Shown: piece by piece, positions 44,580 to 54,198 of the stretch
How the letters are laid out: every line of letters begins with the position of its first letter
Position numbering within the stretch: the stretch's first letter is position 1
Assembly (NCBI RefSeq): GCF_001598435.1
Contig: NZ_BCYY01000004.1
Coordinates: 62,001 to 126,000 of the forward strand
Length of the DNA: 64,000 nt
Direction: 5' to 3'
From: Sphingomonas pituitosa NBRC 102491
GTDB taxonomy: Bacteria; Pseudomonadota; Alphaproteobacteria; Sphingomonadales; Sphingomonadaceae
The notes under the pieces: model-generated
Told to the model about the DNA's origin: nothing
The model's database searches: none
Seen by the model: the letters and a program-made list of their open reading frames with translations, nothing else
Position numbers and translations under genes: made by a program

Positions 44580-45322
44580 AGGACCTGGATGCGCCGCGCG
44601 ATGCCCTGCGCGATGCGCGCCGTGGCGGCGCCGCGCAGGTGCAGGCCATCCCATTGCAGCGGCACCCGCAGTCCTGCCAGAAACGCGGCGGGATCGGCGA
44701 AGGCGACGCCCTCGCGCATCGCCACCGCGCGCGCCGCCTGTCGGTACGGCGCAATCGCCGCTTCGGCATGGCGGGTCCCCGCCGGCGGAGGGGCGAGCAC
44801 CAGCACCTGCGCACCGCCGGCCCGATAGCGCCGAACGATGCCGCGCAGCGCTGCTCGATACTGGTCCATCGGCACGGCAGTCCGCCAGCCCCGCGGATTG
44901 GCATCGTTGCTGCCGTACATCACCACCACCAGATCGACTGGGCCGGTCCCCGCCCAGCGTGTGCTACCGGAAACGACGGTGTCGCCGGGATAGCCATGGT
45001 TTCGTACGGCAACCTTGCCGCCGAGCAGCGTGGCGAGCGTTTCCGGAAAGGGCGTGGCGACCCGCCAGGATCCACCGCCGTTGATCGGCGGCAGCGCCCC
45101 TCCCCATCGCTCGGCGCCATAGGTGAGGCTGTCGCCTTGGCACAGGATCGTGCCGCCCTTCGGCACCGTCAGCATGCCGCCAAGCGCCGGGAGCGACCGG
45201 ACGCTTCGGGCGGGGGCGACGCCCCCCCACCGGAAGGCCGGCAGCAACGCCCACCCGCACCCCGTCGCTACCAGCAGCGCACCGATCGCGACGGGGCGCC
45301 AGCGCCTACTTGGCGTGCGCAT
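44576..45322 (-). CDS. SGNH/GDSL-type hydrolase with N-terminal anchor
   Basis: 248 residues. An N-terminal hydrophobic segment ([20 protein letters not shown]) could be a membrane anchor or, because of TGC, a lipoprotein signal. All SGNH blocks are seen: block [10 protein letters not shown] with the nucleophile Ser, block II GYPGDT, block III YGSNDAN and block V DGLHL with the catalytic His. Such enzymes are esterases or acyl transferases, often acting on sugars. The start overlaps the end of the acyltransferase gene upstream by 17 bases, so the two are coupled. Lying against rmlD, it is a candidate for adding or removing acyl groups on sphingan (inference). Confidence 0.82.
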   Translation of the reverse strand: MRTPSRRWRPVAIGALLVATGCGWALLPAFRWGGVAPARSVRSLPALGGMLTVPKGGTILCQGDSLTYGAERWGGALPPINGGGSWRVATPFPETLATLLGGKVAVRNHGYPGDTVVSGSTRWAGTGPVDLVVVMYGSNDANPRGWRTAVPMDQYRAALRGIVRRYRAGGAQVLVLAPPPAGTRHAEAAIAPYRQAARAVAMREGVAFADPAAFLAGLRVPLQWDGLHLRGAATARIAQGIARRIQVL

Positions 45323-45767
45323 CGCGCAGATAGGGCTCGCCCGGCTTGCGCAGAATGCCCCACAGGTCGGCGTCGATGCCGGAACGCACGATGACCGCCG
45401 GGTTGCCTGCCACGATCGAACCGGGCGGAACGTCCTTCGTCACCACGGAGCCGGCCGCGACAACGGAGCCATCGCCCACGCGCACGCCGGGAAGAATGAT
45501 GCTGCGCGCGCCGATGAAACAGCACTTGCCGATATAGGTGTGGACCTTGAGATTGCGCGCCATGTCGTGCGACAGGATCGCCGCGCCGAACGCGATATAT
45601 GTCCACTCGTCGATATGCACGCCGACAGGGTAGGTCTTGTCCAGCTTGGCGCTGGTCGAGATCCGGACATTGGGGTGGATGTCCATCCCCCAGAACCTGG
45701 TGTAGTAGCGGATGCGAATGCGGACCAGGAGCCGCTGCAGCCAGAGCAGCTTGTTGAGCGAGCGCAT
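45306..45767 (-). CDS. Left-handed beta-helix (hexapeptide) acyltransferase
   Basis: 153 residues from ATG 45767, which follows AAGGA. The N-terminal part is basic and amphipathic ([16 protein letters not shown]). Then come hexapeptide coils: [62 protein letters not shown]. It belongs to the LbH O-acetyltransferase type related to serine and maltose acetyltransferases and to capsule-modifying WcaF-like enzymes. The C-terminal stretch after [17 protein letters not shown] is short. Paired with the SGNH hydrolase, it may acetylate a sugar precursor or polymer; the target is not shown by the sequence. Confidence 0.8.
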   Translation of the reverse strand: MRSLNKLLWLQRLLVRIRIRYYTRFWGMDIHPNVRISTSAKLDKTYPVGVHIDEWTYIAFGAAILSHDMARNLKVHTYIGKCCFIGARSIILPGVRVGDGSVVAAGSVVTKDVPPGSIVAGNPAVIVRSGIDADLWGILRKPGEPYLRDAHAK

Positions 45768-45898
45768 TAGTTTCCTTTTCTCACCTGCGGTTGTGCGGTG
45801 CCGCACCACCTATCAAATCCTTCAAATCAAGTCGACGCATCGAAACTTCGATACGTAAGACTTGCTCGGTGCGGAGCCGCGCCCTAACGCTCACTCCC

Positions 45899-46807
45899 GT
45901 GCCCGAAGCCCGTACCGATCGCATCGCCACCGGCCTGGCGCTTCGCCTGTTCGCCATCGCCTGCATGTCTACCATGTCGGCGCTCATCAAGATGTCGGAG
46001 CTGCGCGGCGCCTCGCTGATCGAGACGATGTTCCATCGCCAGCTCTGGGCGGTGCCGCTGGTTACCTTGTGGGTAGCGATGGGCCCCGGCCTCAAGTCGC
46101 TGAAGACCGAGCGCTTCGGCGCGCATGTCTGGCGCACCGCGGTAGGGCTGACCGGCATGATCTTCACCTTCGGCGCGGTGATCCTGCTGCCGCTGGCCGA
46201 GGCGCAGACCTTCCAGTTCACCGTTCCCATCTTCGCCACGCTGCTCGGCGCGGTGATCCTCGGCGAGCCGACGGGCTGGCACCGCTGGGGTGCGGTGATC
46301 CTCGGCTTTCTCGGCGTGCTGATCGTCGTGCAGCCGGGGCATGAAGCGATCCCGATCTTCGGGGCGTTCGTCGGGCTGATGGCGGCGCTGTTCGTGGCGA
46401 TCGTGGCGATCACGCTGCGCCAGATCGGCCGAACCGAAAGCGCCGGCACCACCGTGTTCTGGTTCTCGCTGCTCTCGGTGCCGGTGCTCGGCGCGATCTA
46501 TGCCTTCCACTATCGCCCGCACGATGCCGAGACCTGGGCGATCCTGATCGCCACGGGCCTTGTCGGCGGTGTCGGCCAGCTCGCGCTGACCGGCGCCATG
46601 CGCTTCGCCCCCGTCTCCGCCGTGGTGCCGATGGACTATTCGGGGCTGATCTGGGCGACGCTCTATGGCTGGCTGCTGTTCGACGTGTTCCCGACCTTCT
46701 CGACCTGGCTCGGCGCGCCGGTGATCATCGCGAGCGGGCTCTACATCGTCTATCGCGAGCAGAAGCTGGCGCGCGGGCGGGCTAGCTACGCCGAAACGCC
46801 ACTATGA
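45899..46807 (+). CDS. EamA/DMT-family transporter
   Basis: About 302 residues with ten hydrophobic helices in two repeats of five, the EamA layout: first half SALIKMSELRGASLIET...MIFTFGAVILLPLAEAQTF, second half LVGGVGQLALTGAMRFAPVSAVVPMDYSGLIWATLYGWLLF. It is an inner-membrane exporter of small metabolites or an unknown solute. The start is unsure: I chose GTG 45899, though the frame is open from ATG 45791 and GTG 45869 also occurs. It diverges from the acyltransferase gene and overlaps the convergent methyltransferase gene by 26 bases at its 3' end. Confidence 0.82.
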   Translation: MPEARTDRIATGLALRLFAIACMSTMSALIKMSELRGASLIETMFHRQLWAVPLVTLWVAMGPGLKSLKTERFGAHVWRTAVGLTGMIFTFGAVILLPLAEAQTFQFTVPIFATLLGAVILGEPTGWHRWGAVILGFLGVLIVVQPGHEAIPIFGAFVGLMAALFVAIVAITLRQIGRTESAGTTVFWFSLLSVPVLGAIYAFHYRPHDAETWAILIATGLVGGVGQLALTGAMRFAPVSAVVPMDYSGLIWATLYGWLLFDVFPTFSTWLGAPVIIASGLYIVYREQKLARGRASYAETPL

Positions 46808-47411
46808 GGTTGTTGGCGGGCAGCGCCACCCGCCGCTCGAACGCCAACCCCTGCGCTTTCGCCGCCGCGACCACATCGTCCAGCAGCCGCAGGCCCCAGG
46901 CCGGATTGCGGGCGAGGAGCGACTGGTCGAATTCCTCGTTCGACGGCGCGGTGGGCACCCCCGCCTCGCGATACGGCCCGTAGAGGATCAGCGGACCGCC
47001 CGGCGGCAGCAGCCGCCCCGCCCCCGCCATCAGCCCCAGCGTCGCCGCCCATGGGCTGATATGGACCATGTTGATGCACAGGATCGCATCGGCATGGCCG
47101 ACCGGCCAGCGCGCCGCCGCGGCATCGAGCGCGACCGGCGGGCGGACGTTGCCCAGCCCCTCGCACCACGAGGCGATCGAGGCGAGCGCATCCGGATCAG
47201 GATCGCTCGGGTGCCATTCCAGCTTGGGGAAATGCTCGGCGAAATAGGCGCAATGCTCGCCGCTGCCGCTCGCGACTTCGAGCACCGCGCCGGAGGACGG
47301 CAGCAACTCGCCGAGCATCGTCGCGATGGCCGCGCGGTTGCGCAGCGTCGCCGGGGCGTGGCGCCGAGCGCCCTCGGGCGGCGCGAGCCAGCTGCGGTCA
47401 CGATCGCTCAT
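46782..47411 (-). CDS. DUF938-type SAM-dependent methyltransferase
   Basis: 209 residues. Motif I of class I methyltransferases is VLEVASGSGEHCAYFAE, then WHPSDPDPDALASI for the ribose acid, and ILCINMVHISPW, which is typical of the DUF938 family. The conserved C-terminal LYGPYREAG...SNEEFDQSLLARNPAWG block is complete. The substrate is unknown. The ATG overlaps the stop of the gene upstream (47408), so the two form a small operon. Confidence 0.85.
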   Translation of the reverse strand: MSDRDRSWLAPPEGARRHAPATLRNRAAIATMLGELLPSSGAVLEVASGSGEHCAYFAEHFPKLEWHPSDPDPDALASIASWCEGLGNVRPPVALDAAAARWPVGHADAILCINMVHISPWAATLGLMAGAGRLLPPGGPLILYGPYREAGVPTAPSNEEFDQSLLARNPAWGLRLLDDVVAAAKAQGLAFERRVALPANNLIVAFRRS

Positions 47412-47911
47412 GCGGCGGCGCGCGCCTGTTCGAGCAGGCGCTTGCCCCGCAGATACATCTCCACCCGCATCGAGCTGAACAGCCCCAGCGCCATCGTGCC
47501 GAACGCCTGGGTCAGCAGCAGCACATTGAGGTGCAGCGCCGAACCCTCGGCCTGGCCGACCAGCTTGATCGCGATCAGCACGACGATGAACAACAGTCCG
47601 CCGATCGACGCCTTCTGGTTGAGCTGGTGCGTGGCGGGATCGACCGAGAGGTGCATCAGCTTGCCGCGCTGCCACCCCAGCCCCGCGCCAATCGCCAGCG
47701 CGGCGGCGCACAGCGTCCAGCCGCCGAGGCTCGGCCGAGCCTGGACGAACAGGCTGGCGACGAGCAGCGCATAAAGGCTGGGCACGATCCACAGCCGCTC
47801 CAGGGTGAGCGGCCGCGCCCTCGACATGCGGCGGATGCGGAGCGCGAGGATCAGCCCCACGACGAGCGCGGTGATGCCGTAGCGGATCAGGTGCGGCGTA
47901 TCGAACTGCAT
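47408..47911 (-). CDS. CcdC/DUF1453-like membrane protein
   Basis: 167 residues with about four hydrophobic helices (YGITALVVGLILALRI, LYALLVASLF, ALAIGAGLGW, GGLLFIVVLIAIKLV). The motif GWQRGKLMHLSVDPATHQL in the middle is the kind found in CcdC-like proteins. The function is not established. It starts at ATG 47911. The 120 bases to the dipeptidyl peptidase gene hold no other ORF. Confidence 0.68.
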   Translation of the reverse strand: MQFDTPHLIRYGITALVVGLILALRIRRMSRARPLTLERLWIVPSLYALLVASLFVQARPSLGGWTLCAAALAIGAGLGWQRGKLMHLSVDPATHQLNQKASIGGLLFIVVLIAIKLVGQAEGSALHLNVLLLTQAFGTMALGLFSSMRVEMYLRGKRLLEQARAAA

Positions 47912-48033
47912 GGCGGAGTCCCCCCGGGTGCGACGCGGTGCAGCATAGGGGGAAGCGCGGCGGCGTCAAAACACCGTTTCCAGGCCTTGTCCCGGACCGC
48001 GACGCTTCACGCCTGCCCCTGCGCCCCCCAGTT

Positions 48034-50373
48034 TCAGTTGCCCGGCCGCTCGATCCGGAATTCCTTCGGCGGCGTCGCGCCCATCAGGTTCTCGACGAAA
48101 TAGTCCCAGCGGCGCCGCATCATGTAAGTGGATTGGTCGCCATAGCCGTGGTGCGCGCGCGGAAACAGGACGAGGTCGAAATCCTTGTTGGCCTTCTCCA
48201 GCGCATCGACCACCAGCAGCGTCGACGACACCGGCACATTGTCGTCGAGCATCCCGTGCGCCAGCAACAGCTTGCCCTTCAGGTTCTTGGCGAGGTCCTG
48301 GTTGGCCTGCAGGTCGTAGTTGGTCTTTTTCCCGTCGCTTTCCAGCAACCCGAGATACTTCTCGTAGAAGTCGTCCTCATAGTTGCGGTTGTCGTGATTG
48401 CCGCTCTCGGCGATCCCGACCTTGAAGAAATCCGGATAGAGGAACATCGCCGTCGCGGTCGCATTGCCGCCGCCCGAATGCCCCCAGATGCCGACACGAT
48501 CGGTGTCGATCCACGCATATCGCTTCGCCAGATCCTGGATGCCGCTGGCCTGGTCGGGGACGGCCTGCTTGCCCATGTCGCGATAGTAATAGTCCTGGAA
48601 GGTCTTGGAACGACGCGGCGTTCCCAGCGCGTCGATCTCGACGACGGCGAAGCCGAGCGCCGCCAGCGCACCCGCATCCCCGTAGGACGCGGCGAACTGC
48701 CGCGAGGGGATCGTCCCCATGAACGGGCCCGGATAGACATAGTCGATCACCGGATATTTGCGCTGCGGATCGAGTCCCCCCGGCTTGAACAACAGGCCGT
48801 GGCACAGCGTCCTGCCGTCGCTGCACTGGACGGCGATGCTCTCCGGCGCCTGCCAGCCCGCAGCCTTCAACCGCGTCACGTCGCCCTTCGCCAGTTGCTG
48901 GACCACCGATCCGTCTGCGCGGCGCAGCACCGCGGTCTGCGGTTCCTGCGGCGTCGAGTAGATGTCGACAAAGTAGCGCCCGTCGCTGGACGGCACCGCG
49001 ATATGATCCTGCTTCTCGGGGGTCAGCAGCCTGGGTTTGCCGCCCTTCAGGTCGATGGCATAGATGCTGCGGTAATAGGGATCCGTGCCCGGCTCCCGTC
49101 CGACGCCGGCCACCAGCATCTTGCCCGAGCGCTCGTCGATAAAGATCGGGTGGTCGACATTCCATTGCCCCTGGGTCACCTGCCGCACCAGCTTGCCGGT
49201 GCTGGCGCTGTACAGATAGTAATGGCCCCAGTCGTCGCGCTGCGACCACCACAGGATCTCGCCGCGCTCGGACAGATAGCGCCAGTTGATCCCTTCGTCA
49301 TTGTAGCCGCTGTCGAACCAGGTCGGCACGGTCTCGGTGAACACGTCGCGCACCGCGCCGCTGGACGCATCGGCGATGCGCACGGTCTCCACCTTGTGGT
49401 CGCGGGAGGTCGACACGAAGGCAAGCGTCTTGGCGTCCTTCGCCCACTGCATGTCCTGCGGGCCCTCGCCGCACACCACGTCGTCGCACAGCGACGAGCG
49501 ATGCGGCTCCGCCGGCATCTTCAGACGGACGACGCTCGCGGTCTCCACGTCCACGATGACGCGCTGGATCTGGATGATCTCCTTGTCGCCGACGAACGGG
49601 TATTTCCACGTGTCCGTCCTGGAGTGGCCGACCTGCGTCGTCGTGGTGGTGAACTCGGCGACCGCGCGCTGATCCTGCTGGAAGGTCGCCAGCTTCCTGG
49701 AGTCCGGGGACCAGATCACGATCGCCTGGTCCGAATGCTTCCAGCCCGCATTATCCGTCGCGTAGCCGAAATCCTTTACGCCGTCGGTCGTCAGCTGCCG
49801 CTCCGCGCCGGTGGCCATGTCGCGGACCCACAGGTTCCAGTCGCGCACAAAGGCCGCGCGCGTGCCGTCCGGGGAGAGGACCGCGTCGGCCGGGCCCTGC
49901 TGCGCCAGATAGCCCGCGAGCTGCCCGGCGCTCGGCGCGGCCGATTGCTTGCACCCATAGGGCTGCGTCGTCGCGCACGCGTAGCGCTTGCCGCCGACGC
50001 TGAGGATCGCGCTGTTCCCGGCGAGATCCGGCGCGAAATCCTCGACATACAGCTTGGTGGCGTCCCGCTCCTTCAGCCCGGCCGCATGGAGCGACGCCAG
50101 CAGCGACTTGGTCTCGAAGGCGGCCTTCTTCGTGCGCTTGCCCGCGTCTACCAGCATGATCGTCGGCACGCCGTGGTCCGTGTCGACATACCAGAAGCGG
50201 CGCGCGTCGATCCAATGCGCCGAGCGCACCGCATGGTCGACCAGCGGCGCCGTCCACGGACCGAGCTGGTGTACGGCGCGGGTATAATCGGCGTCGGTCA
50301 GCACCGGCCGTTGTTGCGCGATCGCCGTGCCGGCGGTCAGGGAAGCCAGGAGACAGCAGGCGATCAGGCGCAT
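48034..50373 (-). CDS. Dipeptidyl peptidase IV-like S9 serine peptidase
   Basis: About 779 residues with a signal peptide MRLIACCLLASLTAGTAIAQ. An N-terminal beta-propeller follows (to about 520; e.g. SPDGTRAAFVRDWNLWVRD). The C-terminal alpha/beta hydrolase has the S9 nucleophile elbow GIWGHSGGGN, the Asp in HGMLDDNVP and the His in RAHHGYG. It should cleave X-Pro or X-Ala dipeptides from periplasmic or external peptides. An acidic EE-type pair that binds the N-terminus in true DPP4 was not located with certainty. Start at 50373, where the signal peptide begins; the frame is open to 50526. Confidence 0.88.
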   Translation of the reverse strand: MRLIACCLLASLTAGTAIAQQRPVLTDADYTRAVHQLGPWTAPLVDHAVRSAHWIDARRFWYVDTDHGVPTIMLVDAGKRTKKAAFETKSLLASLHAAGLKERDATKLYVEDFAPDLAGNSAILSVGGKRYACATTQPYGCKQSAAPSAGQLAGYLAQQGPADAVLSPDGTRAAFVRDWNLWVRDMATGAERQLTTDGVKDFGYATDNAGWKHSDQAIVIWSPDSRKLATFQQDQRAVAEFTTTTTQVGHSRTDTWKYPFVGDKEIIQIQRVIVDVETASVVRLKMPAEPHRSSLCDDVVCGEGPQDMQWAKDAKTLAFVSTSRDHKVETVRIADASSGAVRDVFTETVPTWFDSGYNDEGINWRYLSERGEILWWSQRDDWGHYYLYSASTGKLVRQVTQGQWNVDHPIFIDERSGKMLVAGVGREPGTDPYYRSIYAIDLKGGKPRLLTPEKQDHIAVPSSDGRYFVDIYSTPQEPQTAVLRRADGSVVQQLAKGDVTRLKAAGWQAPESIAVQCSDGRTLCHGLLFKPGGLDPQRKYPVIDYVYPGPFMGTIPSRQFAASYGDAGALAALGFAVVEIDALGTPRRSKTFQDYYYRDMGKQAVPDQASGIQDLAKRYAWIDTDRVGIWGHSGGGNATATAMFLYPDFFKVGIAESGNHDNRNYEDDFYEKYLGLLESDGKKTNYDLQANQDLAKNLKGKLLLAHGMLDDNVPVSSTLLVVDALEKANKDFDLVLFPRAHHGYGDQSTYMMRRRWDYFVENLMGATPPKEFRIERPGN

Positions 50374-50567
50374 CGAGAGACTTTCCGAAGGAGAGGAGTC
50401 GGCCATCCGCAGGAAGGAGGGTCTACGGCTTGTTCCTCGCCGCTGGCCCCCGCGCGGACCCGGCGCAGCGCACGCGGGCGGATACTGTATGCAGAGCGGG
50501 GGCAGCGATCGCAATAGCCCCGGCACGCCGGGCGAACCTCTGCCGTCGATGTGGCGCTAAACGCAAG

Positions 50568-50602
50568 GCGCCGGCTGGAAGCGGGGGCTTCCAACCGGCG
50601 CG
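50568..50602 (-). terminator. Strong hairpin after gcvPB, probable terminator
   Basis: A 15-bp stem GCGCCGGCTGGAAGC / GCTTCCAACCGGCGC with one mismatch and a four-G loop lies about 32 bases past the gcvPB stop on the minus strand. Only a short T run (GCGTTTAG) follows, so termination would be imperfect. The surrounding gap of 260 bases between gcvPB and the peptidase gene has no gene. Confidence 0.6.
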
Positions 50603-50633
50603 TGCGACCCTCTCGGGGGGTATCGGGTCGGTG

Positions 50634-52205
50634 TTACTCGGCCGCTTCGGCGGGCGCCGCGTCCTTGTACGCCAGCACCGGCTTGCGCGCGGCGAGCGTC
50701 TCGTCGAGGCGGCGGCGCGGAGCGAAGTGCGGGGCGGTCTTCAGCGCCGCCTCGCCCTGCTTGGCCTTGGTCGCGACGTTGCGGAATGCGCCAATGAACT
50801 GGTCGAGTGCCGCCTTGCTCTCGGTCTCGGTCGGCTCGACCAGCATCGCGCCGTGGACGACGAGCGGGAAATACACCGTCATCGGGTGATAGCCCTCGTC
50901 GATCAGCCCCTTGGCGATGTCGATCGTCGAGAAGCCCTCGGGCAGGCCCTTGTCGCTGAAGATCGCCTCATGCATGCACGGGCCGGTCTTGGCGAAGGGC
51001 GCGTCGAGCACGTCCTCCATCGAGCGCAGCACATAGTTGGCATTCAGCACCGAATCCTCGGCGACCTGGCGCAGGCCGTCGGCGCCGTGGCTGAGGATAT
51101 AGGTCAGCGCGCGGCTGAACATGCCCATCTGGCCGTGGAACGCGGTCATGCGGCCGAAGGTGCCGGCATGATGCTCGCCCGCATTCTCTTCCTCGACGAT
51201 GCGATAGCCCTCGGCCGTCTTCTCGACGAACGGCAGCGGCGCATAGGGCGCCAGCGCCGCCGACAGCACAACGGGGCCCGAACCCGGACCACCGCCGCCA
51301 TGCGGGGTGGAGAAGGTCTTGTGCAGGTTGATGTGCATCGCGTCGACGCCGAGATCGCCCGGGCGCACCCGGCCGACGATCGCGTTGAAGTTGGCGCCGT
51401 CGCAATAGACATAGCCGCCCGCGGCATGGACCGCGTCGGAAATGTCCTTGAGGTCCGGCTCGAACAGCCCGCAGGTGTTCGGGTTGGTGATCATCACGCC
51501 GGCAATGTCCGGCCCCAGCCGCGCCTTGAGCGCCGCCACGTCGACCCGGCCTTGCGGAGTCGCGGGGATGTCCTCCACCGCGAAGCCGGCGAAGGCCGCC
51601 GTCGCCGGGTTGGTGCCGTGCGCGCTCTCGGGCACCAGCATGATGCGGCGCGCGGTCTCGCCCTTGGCGTCGAGCGCGGCGCGGATCGCCAGCACCCCGC
51701 AGAGTTCGCCGTGCGCGCCGGCCTTGGGGCTCATCGCCACCGCCTGCATGCCGGTGAGCGTGATCAGCCAGTGCGCGAGCTGGTCGATCGCCTCCAGCGC
51801 GCCCTGCACGGTATCAACCGGCTGGAGCGGGTGGATGTCGGCGAAGCCCGGCAGGCGCGCCATCCGCTCGTTGAGGCGCGGATTGTGCTTCATCGTGCAG
51901 CTGCCCAGCGGGAACAGGCCGAGATCGATCGCGTAATTCTGGCGGCTGAGGCGGGTATAGTGGCGCACCGTCTCCGGCTCGGACAGGCCCGGCAGGCCGA
52001 TGGCCTTGCTGCGCTCCATGCCGGCGAGGCGGGACTTGCCTGCGGGCGCTTCGCCGAAATCGACGCCGGTGGTGTCGGCCGAACCGATCTCGAAGATCAG
52101 CGCCTCTTCCAGCATCAGCGCGCGGTTGCCGGTGAAGGTGGCGGCGTCGCTTTCGCCGGCCTGCGGCGTGGTGGGGCGCCAGCCCGACTGGTTGATCGTG
52201 CTCAT
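50634..52205 (-). CDS. gcvPB: Glycine dehydrogenase (decarboxylating) subunit 2
   Basis: 523 residues, PLP-dependent. The lysine motif [17 protein letters not shown] is intact, as are [25 protein letters not shown] and [10 protein letters not shown]. It is the C-terminal half of the P-protein, which is split into two chains here. With GcvPA it decarboxylates glycine and passes the aminomethyl group to lipoylated GcvH. The tail has an extra Ala/Glu-rich end (DAAPAEAAE). ATG 52205 overlaps the gcvPA stop. Last gene of the riboswitch-controlled operon. Confidence 0.95.
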   Translation of the reverse strand: MSTINQSGWRPTTPQAGESDAATFTGNRALMLEEALIFEIGSADTTGVDFGEAPAGKSRLAGMERSKAIGLPGLSEPETVRHYTRLSRQNYAIDLGLFPLGSCTMKHNPRLNERMARLPGFADIHPLQPVDTVQGALEAIDQLAHWLITLTGMQAVAMSPKAGAHGELCGVLAIRAALDAKGETARRIMLVPESAHGTNPATAAFAGFAVEDIPATPQGRVDVAALKARLGPDIAGVMITNPNTCGLFEPDLKDISDAVHAAGGYVYCDGANFNAIVGRVRPGDLGVDAMHINLHKTFSTPHGGGGPGSGPVVLSAALAPYAPLPFVEKTAEGYRIVEEENAGEHHAGTFGRMTAFHGQMGMFSRALTYILSHGADGLRQVAEDSVLNANYVLRSMEDVLDAPFAKTGPCMHEAIFSDKGLPEGFSTIDIAKGLIDEGYHPMTVYFPLVVHGAMLVEPTETESKAALDQFIGAFRNVATKAKQGEAALKTAPHFAPRRRLDETLAARKPVLAYKDAAPAEAAE

Positions 52206-53563
52206 GCCAGCACCTCCTGAAGCGCGGAGGCAAGCGTCTCGACGTCCTCCTCCGTGGTGGTTTCGGTGACCGCGACGACGAGGCCGTTCTGCAACTCCTC
52301 GACGCCCGGATAGAGGCGGCCGAGCGACACGCCGGCCAGGATGCCCTTGTCGGCAAGCTGGCGGACGACCGGACGCGCTTCCTTGGACAGCTTCAGCGTG
52401 AATTCGTTGAAGAACCGATCGGTGACCAGCTCCACCCCGTCCACTTCGGCCAGGCGATCGGCGGCCGCGCTGGCGCCGACATGGTTGAGCTCGGCGAGCT
52501 GGCGCAGGCCCTTCTCGCCCAGCAGCGTCATGTGCACCGACATGGCGAGCGCGCACAGCACCGAGCTGGTGCAGATGTTCGACGTCGCCTTTTCGCGGCG
52601 GATATGCTGCTCGCGGGTGGAGAGCGTCAGCACGAAGCCGCGCTTGCCGCTGGCGTCGACGGTCTCGCCACAAAGCCGGCCCGGCATCTGGCGGACCAGC
52701 TTTTCCGAGCAGGCGAACAGGCCCACATAAGGCCCGCCGAACTGGAGGCCGACGCCGAGCGACTGGCCCTCGCCGACGACGATGTCCGCGCCCATCTCGC
52801 CCGGCGACTTGATCGCGCCCAGCGCCACCGGCTCGGTGACGACGGCGATCAGCAGCGCCTTCTTGGCGTGGCACGCATCGGCCAGCGCCGACATGTCCTC
52901 GATGCGGCCGAGAATATCGGGATACTGGACGACGACGCACGAGGTATCGGCGTCAATCGCATTGATCAGGTCGAGCGTGTCGGGCTCGGGGCTCAGCACC
53001 GGCACGCCGGTGACGAGCTGGTCGCCGGTGAAGCGCGCCATCGTCTTGGCGACCGAGACATAATGCGGGTGGAGGCCGCCCGAGAGGATCGCCTTGCCGC
53101 GCTTGGTGACGCGGCGTGCCATGGTGATCGCTTCCCAGCACGCGGTCGAGCCGTCGTACATCGAGGCGTTGGCGACGTCGCAACCCAGCAGCCGGGCGAT
53201 CTGGCTCTGGAACTCGAACATCATCTGCAGCGTGCCCTGCGCGATTTCCGGCTGGTAGGGCGTGTAGGCGGTGAGGAACTCGCCGCGCTGGATGAGGTGA
53301 TCGACCGAGGCCGGCACATGGTGGCGATAGGCCCCTGCCCCCAGGAAGAACGGCGCTTCGCCCGCGGCGATGTTCTTGCGGGCCAGCGCGGTCATGTGGC
53401 GTTCGACCGCGAGTTCCGACGCGTGCATCGGCAGGCCGGCGATCGGCCCGCTGAGGCGGGCGCTTTCGGGCACGTCGACGAACAGGTCGTCGATCGACTG
53501 GGCGCCGATCGTGCCAAGCATCGCCTGACGGTCGGCCGGGGTAAGGGGCAGGTAGCGCATCAT
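52202..53563 (-). CDS. gcvPA: Glycine dehydrogenase (decarboxylating) subunit 1
   Basis: 453 residues, N-terminal half of the P-protein. It starts [16 protein letters not shown] and includes [31 protein letters not shown] and [13 protein letters not shown], all family blocks. It forms a heterodimer-type enzyme with GcvPB, coupled by a four-base overlap. The gap of 262 bases before it (toward gcvH) carries a GC-rich inverted repeat inside the operon. Confidence 0.95.
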   Translation of the reverse strand: MMRYLPLTPADRQAMLGTIGAQSIDDLFVDVPESARLSGPIAGLPMHASELAVERHMTALARKNIAAGEAPFFLGAGAYRHHVPASVDHLIQRGEFLTAYTPYQPEIAQGTLQMMFEFQSQIARLLGCDVANASMYDGSTACWEAITMARRVTKRGKAILSGGLHPHYVSVAKTMARFTGDQLVTGVPVLSPEPDTLDLINAIDADTSCVVVQYPDILGRIEDMSALADACHAKKALLIAVVTEPVALGAIKSPGEMGADIVVGEGQSLGVGLQFGGPYVGLFACSEKLVRQMPGRLCGETVDASGKRGFVLTLSTREQHIRREKATSNICTSSVLCALAMSVHMTLLGEKGLRQLAELNHVGASAAADRLAEVDGVELVTDRFFNEFTLKLSKEARPVVRQLADKGILAGVSLGRLYPGVEELQNGLVVAVTETTTEEDVETLASALQEVLA

Positions 53564-53672
53564 GGTTCCTTCTTCCCGGGCTCCCGTGTTTGGGAGAGGC
53601 GGGCAAGGGGCTGAAACTTGCGTCGGGAAGGACGGGCCGAGGCCATTCCTTCCCTGATATTCCCCTGCTTAA

Positions 53673-53815
53673 GCCCCTGCCCTTCAGGGGAGGGGTTGGG
53701 GGTGGGGCCGGCGTCGGCGGGGGCTCGATGCCCCCGGCGGCGCCTTATTCCGTGAGGTCAGGACGCTCGCTTGCGCTCGCGCCCCACCCCAACCCCTCCC
53801 CTGAAGGGGAGGGGC
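53673..53815. repeat. Long inverted repeat between gcvH and gcvPA
   Basis: Arms of about 35 bases: GCCCCTGCCCTTCAGGGGAG... at 53673-53708 and its near-perfect complement at 53781-53815. About 70 bases lie between them. Each arm has its own inner palindrome (CCCTTCAGGGG type). Transcribed, it would form a very stable structure inside the gcv message and could set the H : P subunit ratio. It differs in sequence from both the GTCATCCC family and the 8067-8205 pair. Confidence 0.8.
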
Positions 53816-53825
53816 TAGGCAAAAA

Positions 53826-54197
53826 TCACAGCTTCTCGACGAATGCCTGGTACTTGGCCTCGTTCATCAGGCCTTCCAGCTCGCTCTCGTCGCTCAGCGT
53901 CATCTTGAAGAACCAGCCTTCGCCTTCCGGATCCTCGTTCACCAGTGCGGGGTTCTCGGCGAGATCGGCATTGCCCTCGACGACGGTGCCCGACACCGGC
54001 GCATAGACGTCCGAAGCCGCCTTCACGCTCTCGACAACGGCGGCATCGTCGCCCTTGCCCAGTTCCTTGCCCTCGTCGGGCACTTCGACGAACACGATGT
54101 CGCCAAGCTGGCTCTGGGCATATTCGGTGATGCCGACCGTCGCGACGTCGCCGTCGACTTCAATCCATTCATGATCTTCGGTAAAATAACGGCTCAT
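53826..54197 (-). CDS. gcvH: Glycine cleavage system H protein
   Basis: 123 residues, the usual size. The lipoylation motif [10 protein letters not shown] puts the modified lysine at Lys59. The N-terminus [14 protein letters not shown] and C-terminal [16 protein letters not shown] are typical. It shuttles the aminomethyl group from P to T protein and electrons to the L protein. The ATG at 54197 is one base from the end of gcvT, so the two are tightly linked; the frame open to 54401 lies inside gcvT. Confidence 0.96.
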   Translation of the reverse strand: MSRYFTEDHEWIEVDGDVATVGITEYAQSQLGDIVFVEVPDEGKELGKGDDAAVVESVKAASDVYAPVSGTVVEGNADLAENPALVNEDPEGEGWFFKMTLSDESELEGLMNEAKYQAFVEKL

Positions 54198-54198
54198 G

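Noticed and set aside
47938..50517. 859-codon open frame on the plus strand
   Set aside because: Antisense to the dipeptidyl peptidase gene, which has signal peptide, propeller and catalytic motifs. The plus frame has none.
53673..53815. Inverted repeat considered as ends of an insertion sequence
   Set aside because: Only about 70 bases lie between the arms, with no transposase and no target duplication seen.
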